From: an uncultured Bacilli bacterium
GTDB lineage: Bacteria; Bacillota_I; Bacilli_A; RF39; UBA660
Assembly: GCA_934086935.1 (NCBI GenBank)
Contig: CAKOIQ010000001.1
Location: 1 to 64,000 of the forward strand
Reading direction: 5' to 3'
Length of the DNA stretch: 64,000 nucleotides
Position 1 is the first letter of the stretch, and each line of letters starts with the position of its first letter. The notes under the pieces were generated by a model. It saw only the letters and a program-made list of their open reading frames with translations, had not been told where the DNA came from and searched no databases. This document shows, in pieces, positions 45,188-52,438 of this stretch. The translations under genes and the position numbers were made by a program.

Positions 45188-46195
45188 TTATTTAAATAAA
45201 CCAAATAATCCCCTACCTGAATGTTTTTTTAACCCTAAATTTATTAATAATGCATTGATAGATTGATTATTGTCTTTATGATCATTAATGTTAGGAACAT
45301 TGTGGAATACTTTTAGTTTGGTCTCATATTCAAAGTTATTTACTTCTTCTTGAAGTAAAGCACTACGATTTAACACCACTTTGCCTTTTTGAAGTTTTTC
45401 ATAAACATTTGAACCATTTTTTAGTAATTTATTTAATTTTATTATACCTGGATCCACTAAATATAATATTTCGTCACATACATCTTTACCGTCGATATCA
45501 TTTAAATCAATTATTATTACTTCAATATCTTTCATTGAAGATAATTTCATTTTTAAATCTTCAATTGATGTACTAAATAAAATATCATTATTTCTAAAAT
45601 AAATTGAATCTTGTTTAACTAACTCTATTCCTTTTGCTTTTTTATTTGGTGTTAATTGTTTTAACATTAAGTACATTAATGTTGTGGCACCAGAGTGCTC
45701 AGTTAAATTTTGAATTCCAATTATTTTTTGATTTTTATTTTTTTCATACTTGATTGAATTTTGATTTATATTACTTGAATTTGAAGTTTCATTTAATGGA
45801 TTAAATGCGCTTTGTATTGTTACTTTTTTATATTTTTCCACATCTTCATATTTATTAGGATGATCTATAAGATAACCTATTCCTGAAGTGTTTCTAGTAA
45901 AATTGTAATATCCTTTGTCAATTAGTGAAGTTAAAAATTCATTACTATTAACCAAAGGACTATCATCAAGTAATATTATTACTTTATTTTGATCAAAGTA
46001 TGACAAAAAATAAAAAAGAGATGTTGGATCATAATAATTTTTTATAGCAGTAATATCAATTATAACGCGATTAAATGTTAAATTAACAAGTTGTTCTTCT
46101 AAATCTTTTCTTTCAAATTCTCCTGTTAGAGTTTTTAAAACTTCTATTTGAACATTATCTATTACTCTATTTTTATTTTTTATTATTATGTTCAT
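45188..46195 (-). CDS. TadZ/CpaE-like degenerate MinD-family protein
   Basis: A 335-residue protein in two parts. The first half has a receiver-like fold (KVIILLDDSPLVNSNEFLTSL). The second half begins KIIGIQNLTEHSGATTLMYL, which sits where a MinD/ParA Walker A would be but lacks the lysine and the GK(T/S) core; EVIIIDLNDIDG follows. TadZ/CpaE proteins place Tad pilus machines at cell poles and are often ATPase-degenerate. Its position next to Flp- and TadE-like genes supports this assignment. Confidence 0.6.
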   Translation of the reverse strand: MNIIIKNKNRVIDNVQIEVLKTLTGEFERKDLEEQLVNLTFNRVIIDITAIKNYYDPTSLFYFLSYFDQNKVIILLDDSPLVNSNEFLTSLIDKGYYNFTRNTSGIGYLIDHPNKYEDVEKYKKVTIQSAFNPLNETSNSSNINQNSIKYEKNKNQKIIGIQNLTEHSGATTLMYLMLKQLTPNKKAKGIELVKQDSIYFRNNDILFSTSIEDLKMKLSSMKDIEVIIIDLNDIDGKDVCDEILYLVDPGIIKLNKLLKNGSNVYEKLQKGKVVLNRSALLQEEVNNFEYETKLKVFHNVPNINDHKDNNQSINALLINLGLKKHSGRGLFGLFK

Positions 46196-46207
46196 ACCAT
46201 CATCCTC

Positions 46208-46660
46208 TTAATCTTTAGCATAATAAATTGCTTTAGTTTCACCGGTTACTGGAAATGTAAAGATATCTCCAAAGATTGGCAAATCTAATCTAAAAAAGAC
46301 TTTAACTTTATAGTATGCTTTATCTACTGTTGTACCGGTTGCATATTCATTATTGGTTGCATTTGTTTTTGTTATACAGTATTTATAATTGCTTCCAGCA
46401 CCTTTTGGTTCATAACCTTTTTCTCCAGTTTTTGAATCGCATGTACCATAAACAAAGTATCCAACTTTGTCTAAATAGTTAGATATTTGAGTTTGAGTTT
46501 CATAACTCATACCTTCATTTTGTTCGATTAGATCAACTATTCCATTTTTTACTTTAAATGCTTTTGAATAGTTAACTGAAATGGCTAAATAACTAGAAAA
46601 CAAGACAATAAATACAATAACTATACCAAATAACCAGGTTCCACCTATTGCCTCTCTCAT
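46208..46660 (-). CDS. TadE-like pseudopilin
   Basis: A 150-residue protein with an N-terminal hydrophobic helix (TWLFGIVIVFIVLFSSYLA) straight after MREAIGG, then an extracellular domain with Cys residues (GYFVYGTCDSKTG, YKYCITK). This is the layout of TadE/TadF minor pseudopilins, in which a short leader precedes the helix. It lies between the TadZ-like gene and a Flp-like gene. AAGGTG precedes the ATG. Confidence 0.6.
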   Translation of the reverse strand: MREAIGGTWLFGIVIVFIVLFSSYLAISVNYSKAFKVKNGIVDLIEQNEGMSYETQTQISNYLDKVGYFVYGTCDSKTGEKGYEPKGAGSNYKYCITKTNATNNEYATGTTVDKAYYKVKVFFRLDLPIFGDIFTFPVTGETKAIYYAKD

Positions 46661-46672
46661 CTGTTAATCACC

Positions 46673-46909
46673 TTATTTTTGTGGACATTGTACAGATTGA
46701 ACTTGGTTCTTTGAATCAAGATATTTACATGTACACATTTTAGTACTAGCATTACAATTTGTACAATCATATGCTTGAGTACAGTTAGTACTTCTTGTTA
46801 TATTACTCTTAATTGCAGGCCAAATAAGCGTTGTAAATACTACTCCGATTGCAGCAATAGCCACTACGGCAATAGCTGTCATACTTAACTCACTTGAAGC
46901 TTCTTTCAT
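46673..46909 (-). CDS. Flp-like small pilin with Cys-rich tail
   Basis: A 78-residue protein. MKEASSELSMTAIAVVAIAA starts the hydrophobic helix, and the tail has six Cys in about 35 residues (NCTQAYDCTNCNASTKMCTC and VQCPQ). Size and helix placement fit Flp-type pilins; the cysteines suggest a disulfide-locked or metal-binding surface. AGGAGGAG precedes the ATG and a promoter lies at 46942-46970. It is the first gene of a short Tad-like operon. Confidence 0.6.
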   Translation of the reverse strand: MKEASSELSMTAIAVVAIAAIGVVFTTLIWPAIKSNITRSTNCTQAYDCTNCNASTKMCTCKYLDSKNQVQSVQCPQK

Positions 46910-46941
46910 ATTCTACACTCCTCCTATCATATTATACAATA

Positions 46942-46970
46942 ATTATAAACCATTTATTTTGTTTAAGCAA
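46942..46970 (-). promoter_or_regulatory. promoter of the Tad-like gene group
   Basis: TTGCTT (46970-46965), 17 bases, TATAAT (46947-46942) on the minus strand, just after the terminator of the upstream gene. Confidence 0.55.
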
Positions 46971-46971
46971 T

Positions 46972-47000
46972 AAAAATGCACCATGTTGGTGCTTTTTTAT
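46972..47000 (-). terminator. terminator of VirB2-like paralogue 3
   Basis: GCACCA/TGGTGC (46978-46983 with 46987-46992), T-rich on both sides. Confidence 0.8.
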
Positions 47001-47006
47001 ATTTTT

Positions 47007-47579
47007 TTATTCTTCGGTTGTTACACGAGTTTTAAATCCGTTATCAGTGTCTTTAACATTACAATTATTTTCGAATAAACAATTTAAACACGCTCTATAT
47101 CGCATTTCATTTTCTTTATCTGCTGCATCTACTACGATATTAATAATTGTTGGAATAAAGAAAATTATTAAACCGATTAAAACTCTTTTACCTAAAATAA
47201 TGGCTTCTTTTCGCAATGCTTCAGCGCTTCCGCCGGTTACAGCATTGTAAAAATCAAATATACTCATGGTACAAATTCCTAGTGGAACTAAGATTCTTAT
47301 TACCAAAAGAATGTAATAAACAATTTGTAGAGTTGCTTGAATATCGCCACAGAAATCATCAGCAACTGGTGTTGAAGTATTAGCATCCGCTAAAAATTTA
47401 ATACTGTTCTCATCTTTAGGTGTGTATTCATCTAATGTTAATAATGCGATATTTTCAGTTGTTGTTTCTTTTACTTCTTTGTGATTTAAGTCACTACTTA
47501 TAGTAAATGATAAAATACTTAGTATAAATAATAAAGTTATTATTAATCCTGATTTTTTATTCGTAGTCATAATTTTCAT
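47007..47579 (-). CDS. VirB2/TrbC-like pilin, paralogue 3
   Basis: A 190-residue protein with a signal peptide (GLIITLLFILSILSFTISS), an extracellular segment of about 50 residues, then two transmembrane helices (IVYYILLVIRILVPLGIC and VLIGLIIFFIPTIINIVV) joined by a charged loop (GGSAEALRKEAIILGKR). The IIFFIPTI motif is shared with paralogue 2. A C-terminal Cys group (RACLNCLFENNC) is also shared in pattern. The ATG at 47579 lies inside the end of the preceding gene; the one at 47570 is equally possible. Confidence 0.7.
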   Translation of the reverse strand: MKIMTTNKKSGLIITLLFILSILSFTISSDLNHKEVKETTTENIALLTLDEYTPKDENSIKFLADANTSTPVADDFCGDIQATLQIVYYILLVIRILVPLGICTMSIFDFYNAVTGGSAEALRKEAIILGKRVLIGLIIFFIPTIINIVVDAADKENEMRYRACLNCLFENNCNVKDTDNGFKTRVTTEE

Positions 47580-48765
47580 CTTCCTTTGCTGGTATTAAAT
47601 TTCTAATTAGTTTAAATCCTACTACTCCAGCAATACCTAAAACTATTATAATTAAGATAATTACGATGGCATTGCTGCTTTTTTTATTTATTGTTATAAC
47701 ATAATCACTGGTTGATTCATCTTCAGCTGTTACTGTTATTATTATTTTACTTTTATTTTTTAAATTTTCATTACCAGTAATTTTATAGGTTGCTTTTTCA
47801 TCTTCAACAGTTGCTTCTATATTTAATGTTGTAACATTTTTATCAATGGTTAATTTATAATCTTTAATATTTGATTTGAAGCCAATGTTATATCCTTTAA
47901 CTTTAAGTGATGAAAGACTACTATTAGATGATAAACCACTTTCATTTTCTGAGAATTTAATGTTAATCTTGTATTCTTTGATAGTTGTTTCATCTTCCGC
48001 AGTTACTATTACATAAATTGGTTTTTTCTCACTAATTTTTTCATTGTTTTTAATTTTTATAGTGGCATTAGCTGATTCTGGAATTGCTTCAACTTCGATG
48101 GTTGTTACATTTTTATCAACAGTAATTAAATATTCAAATGTATTTTGATCAAATTGTATTTTTCCTGGTGTTAATTTTAATGATTGTAATAATGCGTTAT
48201 TACTTTTGATAGGTGCAGTTGTAGTTGCAGTTGTTGGTACTGTAGTCCTAGGTGTTGTAGTTTTTGGTTTGGTAGTTGATGGTTTTACTACTCTTTTGGT
48301 TGTTACTTTTTTGGTTGTACGAGGCTTAGTTGTTGGTGCTAGTGTTGTTTTGGGAACAGTTGGGGTAATTGTTGTTTTGCCAACATATGTTTTACCATCA
48401 CTTGTTAAGTCACAGTCATAATACATTACATAACTACAATACTTAATGTCAACGGTTGGAGTACAGCTTCCTTTATAATTTTCACAACCAGAACTTATTA
48501 GTTTAGTATACATATTTTTATTACCATTAGTACATGTAACTAATTTACTTGAATATAAATAGCCTTGTGAATATGTTCCAGTTAAACATGATATTTTTTT
48601 ACATTGAGAAAAATAACCATGACCATTACTATTAAATGGAGAGTCAGTATTTGCAATACATTGATCCCAAGACATATTAGTACTTACAGTAGTATTTTGA
48701 TTAGTAGCAAATACGATAGCTGGTATTAATAAAATTATTAATAAAAAGTATTTAAATTTTTTCAT
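47557..48765 (-). CDS. surface protein with Cys-rich head and two cadherin-like beta-sandwich domains
   Basis: A 402-residue protein: signal peptide (to about 20), Cys-rich N-terminal module (SQCKKISCLTGTYSQG, ten or more Cys), a Thr/Pro/Lys linker (about 135-190), two cadherin-like beta-sandwich repeats (LLQSLKLTPGKIQFDQNTFE and SLSSLKVKGYNIGFKSNIKD, each ending in a TAEDE(T/S)T...Y.I/V.I pattern), and a C-terminal transmembrane helix with a short cytoplasmic tail. It is probably a surface receptor or adhesin presented by the apparatus. The next gene overlaps its 3' end, so it belongs to the locus. Confidence 0.75.
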   Translation of the reverse strand: MKKFKYFLLIILLIPAIVFATNQNTTVSTNMSWDQCIANTDSPFNSNGHGYFSQCKKISCLTGTYSQGYLYSSKLVTCTNGNKNMYTKLISSGCENYKGSCTPTVDIKYCSYVMYYDCDLTSDGKTYVGKTTITPTVPKTTLAPTTKPRTTKKVTTKRVVKPSTTKPKTTTPRTTVPTTATTTAPIKSNNALLQSLKLTPGKIQFDQNTFEYLITVDKNVTTIEVEAIPESANATIKIKNNEKISEKKPIYVIVTAEDETTIKEYKINIKFSENESGLSSNSSLSSLKVKGYNIGFKSNIKDYKLTIDKNVTTLNIEATVEDEKATYKITGNENLKNKSKIIITVTAEDESTSDYVITINKKSSNAIVIILIIIVLGIAGVVGFKLIRNLIPAKEDENYDYE

Positions 48766-48775
48766 AATTAACCTC

Positions 48776-48809
48776 TTTCAAAAAAATAATACCATCTAGG
48801 TATTATTTT
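48776..48809 (-). terminator. terminator of the 48852-49385 surface protein gene
   Basis: AAAATAATACC/GGTATTATTTT (48783-48793 with 48799-48809) with a 5-base loop and a T run on the minus strand. Confidence 0.85.
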
Positions 48810-48851
48810 AACCAAGATTCTATAATAATAATATCACATAATTTTTGATAT

Positions 48852-49385
48852 TTAAATCTTTTTAAAGATATTTTTCTTATTAATTATAGATAAAACTAAT
48901 GATAGAAAAATTATTAATCCTCCTAAAACTAGAAAATAATTATTTACTCCAGTTTCGGGACTTTGGGTACTTACTTTAGAAGTACTATTTATTTCACAAT
49001 TATAGGTATATTTTCTTATAATAAAAGCATAAGCACCAGTTTCTGAGTCAGTGATAGTATTATCGTTATTACAAGCTGATTCTGCTTTTAAATCAGTTCG
49101 TTCTGAAGTTTTTTCTAATGTATACTTAGGACTAGAATTTGAATTACTACAAGTTAGATTTTTAACAAAATCTTTTTTAATTAATTCTTGGTTTTTACCA
49201 TTATTACAAATAATAGCAACACATTCATAATATGTACCATTAGTTGCTTGTGAGATATTTTCATTAGAGCTTTCAGCATTATAACAATTGGTTTTAGCAT
49301 TTGGATTGTCTTTTAATAATGCATCATCAGCAAATACGATAGTTGGAAATAAAATTAGTAATAATAGTATTAGTACTTTCTTCAT
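48852..49385 (-). CDS. Cys-rich surface protein with SPETG sorting-like signal
   Basis: A 177-residue protein: signal peptide (MKKVLILLLLILFPTIVFA), a Cys-rich module (YYECVAIICNNGKNQ, NLTCSNSNS) with the same Cys pattern as the head of the neighbouring cadherin-like protein, then STQSPETGVNNYFLVLGGL, a hydrophobic helix and KKNIFKKI. The end matches a sortase sorting signal in layout, with SPETG where LPxTG is usual. I use the ATG at 49385, six bases after AGGTG. No sortase is in the window. Confidence 0.65.
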   Translation of the reverse strand: MKKVLILLLLILFPTIVFADDALLKDNPNAKTNCYNAESSNENISQATNGTYYECVAIICNNGKNQELIKKDFVKNLTCSNSNSSPKYTLEKTSERTDLKAESACNNDNTITDSETGAYAFIIRKYTYNCEINSTSKVSTQSPETGVNNYFLVLGGLIIFLSLVLSIINKKNIFKKI

Positions 49386-49407
49386 TTGCTTCACCTATTC
49401 TTCTTTT

Positions 49408-49436
49408 ATTTTAATACATGAAAAGTATTCTTGCAA
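49408..49436 (-). promoter_or_regulatory. promoter of the 48852-49385 gene
   Basis: TTGCAA (49436-49431), 17 bases, TAAAAT (49413-49408) on the minus strand, 22 bases before the ATG. Confidence 0.5.
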
Positions 49437-49473
49437 GAAAATAAGAGAAAATGCTATTATTTTCTCTTATTTT
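49430..49473 (-). terminator. terminator of dnaB-dnaI
   Basis: A perfect 15-bp stem AAAATAAGAGAAAAT/ATTTTCTCTTATTTT (49438-49452 with 49459-49473) overlaps the dnaI stop. Confidence 0.8.
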
Positions 49474-50371
49474 CACCTATTAACTCTAATTCATCAGTTA
49501 AATATTTAACTCTTTCCATAATTCTTCTTGATTTGATAGCTTCTTCATCTTTGTTACTTATAATAAAGTGATTTTCTAATTCTTTAATATTTAAATTTGA
49601 AGTAAAGAATGTGGCTTTTTTATTATCCATACGATATTGTAAAATTGTACCTAGAATTTCATCTCGATTCCATGATGTAGCAGTTTCGGCTCCTATATCA
49701 TCTAAAAGTAATAAATCACATTTTTTAATTTCATTTATTCTTTCATTATATGCTTCACTATTAAATGATTCTTTTATACTTCTTAGTAGTTCGGGATAAT
49801 AAACAATTATACATGAATAATTATGTTTTGATAATTCATTTAAAAGAGCGCTTAGAATGTAAGTTTTACCACTTCCGAAGGATCCACTTAAATATAATCC
49901 TTTGGTTTGTTTACCGGCTTTAAAATCATCATAAAATTTATTTATCCATTTAATTATTTTAGCTCTTGTAGAATTAATTTCAATATTAGACATTTTGGCC
50001 ATTTTAATGTCATATGGCATTTCAAAAAATTTTGATTTTATTTCTTCTTTTTGTTTTAAATCTTTCTTTTTATATTTACAAGCTACATAATTAAAATCTA
50101 ATTTATCTTCTTTAAGAGTTGGATAATAAACCATTCCCTCTACTTTATTTTGACAAGTGTGAAGGCTTTTACAATTTGAACAGTTATTAAGTTCACTAAT
50201 GGTTCTTTCTAATTTTGATGTATATTTACAAGCAACATTTTCTTTAATTTTTAATGTGTTTATAAGTTTTTTAAATTCAGGATTTTTAAGAGCATTAGCA
50301 TAATCTTTTTTTAATTGTGTATCTAAATTTGATCTTGTATATTTTGTAAATGTTTCATTAATATTTTCCAT
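49457..50371 (-). CDS. dnaI: primosomal helicase loader DnaI
   Basis: Loads the replicative helicase in Bacilli. The N-terminal part has a zinc-ribbon-like Cys cluster (NNCSNCKSLHTCQ). The AAA+ part shows Walker A SGSFGSGKTYIL, Walker B CDLLLLDDIGAE and the sensor segment TFFTSNLNIKELENHF. A length of 304 residues is typical. Its ATG overlaps the dnaB stop as TAATG, the standard dnaB-dnaI pairing. Confidence 0.93.
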   Translation of the reverse strand: MENINETFTKYTRSNLDTQLKKDYANALKNPEFKKLINTLKIKENVACKYTSKLERTISELNNCSNCKSLHTCQNKVEGMVYYPTLKEDKLDFNYVACKYKKKDLKQKEEIKSKFFEMPYDIKMAKMSNIEINSTRAKIIKWINKFYDDFKAGKQTKGLYLSGSFGSGKTYILSALLNELSKHNYSCIIVYYPELLRSIKESFNSEAYNERINEIKKCDLLLLDDIGAETATSWNRDEILGTILQYRMDNKKATFFTSNLNIKELENHFIISNKDEEAIKSRRIMERVKYLTDELELIGENKRK

Positions 50372-51648
50372 TATTCAAACCTTCCTAGAAGTGTTTCTAA
50401 AGCTTTCTTTTCTTCATCTGGTAATTCTTCTTCTTTTTGGGGTTGGCTGTTAAACCAAACAGGTACTTTTACTTCTTTTTTAATTTCTTTTTTTGGTGTT
50501 TTCTTATATTCTTTTTCTGCTTGAGTCATAGCCCCAGTAGCTGTTTTAATACCAAGTCTTGTCCACTGACCTGCAATAGTTTCAACATAAGATTTAGTTA
50601 GTTTATTATCATTAATTCTTAAAACATAATCTATTAATACATTAATTACAGCAGGTGGCATATTTAAATCTATTGCAAGATACTCTAATAATTTTAAATC
50701 TCTTGGAGCAGGATTATTATTTTTATATTTACTTCTTAAAAAATCATAAGGAGAAGTATTTTCAAAAATATATATCATTTTTCCTTTATTAGATAGATTA
50801 CCTTCAGGAGATTTTAAATACTCAGGTTGAGTACGATATATTAAAGTTGGTAAGGCACCACCATTATTATATTCATAGTATTTTCTAACTTCTTTTACTA
50901 GTGATTCTTTATTGATCATACCATTTTCATCTAAAGTAAGTCTAATAATTTCACTTAATTTAATTGTATCTAAATTATAGACAAAAGCTAAAGAGTTGAT
51001 AAGATCTTTATTTCTTTTATTTAATGCTTTTTCATTTAAAATGTTATTAGGAATTGATTCTTTTAATAAATCAAAATCTATTAAAGAACCAATATTAATT
51101 TTGGCTTCTTCTTTAGTTTTAATTTCTTCAGCATTAAAACCATGTCCTAAAGTACTTTTGAAGCTTTCATTTAATTTGCAAGATATATCTTCATAATCAT
51201 CATATTTAGTAATAATTTTACGATAAGATTTTACTAGATTTTTATATTCATTTTCTCCAATATTATTATATAAAACTACGTTAAGAACGGGATGGTTAAA
51301 GAAATCATAAGCATTTATTGGAGAATATAATTCATATATATAGTGATTAATGTCTTTATCTTGTTTTAAATATGTTTTAATTAAGCCAACTGCTTCTAAT
51401 GATTCTCTAGCCTCTTTTATATAGTCTAATTTTGCTTTTAAAAAGGTCATTAAATGATGATGAGTAAAATCTTTACTTACTGTTTCGGTTTTGTCTAAAT
51501 CACTCCATAACGTTAAATAAAGACTAATAGCAAGGCAGCCAATAATTGGTTCATAAAGATTAATTAAATTCTTTTTATCTAAGTCAGTTAGAAGGGTTTT
51601 ATTTATTACTATATATGAATCAGCAGGAAGCAAACTTATTTTACGCAT
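50371..51648 (-). CDS. dnaB: replication initiation / membrane attachment protein DnaB (Bacillus type)
   Basis: Not the helicase: this is the DnaD-related Bacillus DnaB that helps bring the helicase to the origin. A 425-residue protein with an N-terminal winged-helix part (NLYEPIIGCLAISLYLTLW) and a C-terminal DnaD-like helical domain containing YDFLRSKYKN and PPAVINVLIDYVLRINDNKL, then a basic linker. I start at the ATG at 51648, six bases after AAGGTG; the upstream in-frame codon is part of that site. dnaI follows. Confidence 0.88.
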   Translation of the reverse strand: MRKISLLPADSYIVINKTLLTDLDKKNLINLYEPIIGCLAISLYLTLWSDLDKTETVSKDFTHHHLMTFLKAKLDYIKEARESLEAVGLIKTYLKQDKDINHYIYELYSPINAYDFFNHPVLNVVLYNNIGENEYKNLVKSYRKIITKYDDYEDISCKLNESFKSTLGHGFNAEEIKTKEEAKINIGSLIDFDLLKESIPNNILNEKALNKRNKDLINSLAFVYNLDTIKLSEIIRLTLDENGMINKESLVKEVRKYYEYNNGGALPTLIYRTQPEYLKSPEGNLSNKGKMIYIFENTSPYDFLRSKYKNNNPAPRDLKLLEYLAIDLNMPPAVINVLIDYVLRINDNKLTKSYVETIAGQWTRLGIKTATGAMTQAEKEYKKTPKKEIKKEVKVPVWFNSQPQKEEELPDEEKKALETLLGRFE

Positions 51649-51673
51649 ATCAAACACCTTCTTTTCAACTTAT

Positions 51674-51702
51674 ATTTTAACTATTATATTATTTTAATGC
51701 AA
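51674..51702 (-). promoter_or_regulatory. promoter of dnaB-dnaI
   Basis: TTGCAT (51702-51697), 17 bases, TAAAAT (51679-51674) on the minus strand, 25 bases before the ATG. Confidence 0.5.
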
Positions 51703-51731
51703 GAAAAAAAGTTCAGTTGATTGAATTTAAT

Positions 51732-52360
51732 TTATTCTACGACAAAAGGATTAGATGATGTGCCATCACCACTTTTTATAGTAACGTCAGGGTTTAGAGC
51801 GATTACGGGGCGAAGTGCTTGTTACCACAATGAACTTGTTATTTGAGATCTAAAAATTTCAGCTCCAACATCATATAAAGTAGTGATATAAGCAATGGTA
51901 CTTAATGAATCTGGTGAAAGCGTATAATAACTTTCTCTAGCATTGTCAATTAAATAAGATATGTAAGATTCTGAATTTTCCCTAGATGATAAAGCTTCAT
52001 CACCAGTAAGAAGTCCTATTTTTTTATCTAAATTTCCGTTGCCTTTAACAGTGTCATTAACTGTGAATTTTGAAAGATTTCCTCCATTATTATCATTTGG
52101 ACATATTCAGGATTAGTAATTAGAGGTGCACCTACTACTTTTTGTTTTGCTGAAACACTTCTCATTTCTTCACAATGAACTGGTTCGATTAAGTTTTCAC
52201 GTTCTTTACTGGTTAGTTTTTGATATTCTTTCCATTCGGTTGTTTCTGTACACTTGATATCTTCATAGGTTAAAACGTTAATTGCTTTGGTTTGCATTAT
52301 TGGGGTAATGCTTAAGAATGTCATTCCTAGGAGTAATGACATTTTTGTTTTTAGTTTCAT
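51732..52360 (-). pseudogene. broken secreted-protein gene (frameshift plus in-frame stop)
   Basis: Starts at the ATG at 52360 with a signal peptide (MKLKTKMSLLLGMTFLSITP). The first frame runs to a stop at 52028. A second frame carries on the protein from about 52100 (NDNNGGNLSKFTVND, then GLLTGDEALSSRENSES), reaches SSLW followed by TAA at 51822-51824, and continues in frame as QALRPVIALNPDVTIKSGDG and SSNPFVVE to a stop at 51732. The RPV-I-L-x-x-V-x-I-x-S-G-D-G-T ending is a recurrent C-terminal motif in secreted proteins of uncultured Bacillota. Two lesions indicate a pseudogene, or possibly assembly errors. Confidence 0.72.
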
Positions 52361-52384
52361 TCTATACCTCACTACTCTATAGTA

Positions 52385-52413
52385 AATATATTACTTTCTG
52401 GTATTTTACGCAA
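52385..52413 (-). promoter_or_regulatory. promoter of the broken secreted-protein gene
   Basis: TTGCGT (52413-52408), 17 bases, TATATT (52390-52385) on the minus strand. Confidence 0.45.
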
Positions 52414-52438
52414 GAAAAAAGAAGTCATTAGACTTCTT
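52412..52438 (-). terminator. terminator of the RNase J-like gene
   Basis: AAGAAGTC/GACTTCTT around a 4-base loop overlaps the stop and is followed on the minus strand by T-rich sequence. Confidence 0.75.

Noticed and set aside
30703..49385. Integrative conjugative element
   Set aside because: No integrase, relaxase, replication genes, oriT-like repeats or att direct repeats were found, and the flanks are housekeeping operons.
51732..52360. Programmed ribosomal frameshift
   Set aside because: There is no slippery heptamer with a downstream structure at the shift, and a second lesion (in-frame TAA) lies farther on.
52412..52438. The RNase J-like gene as an active RnjA
   Set aside because: Several metal ligands are substituted, so only a degenerate J2-like role is supported.
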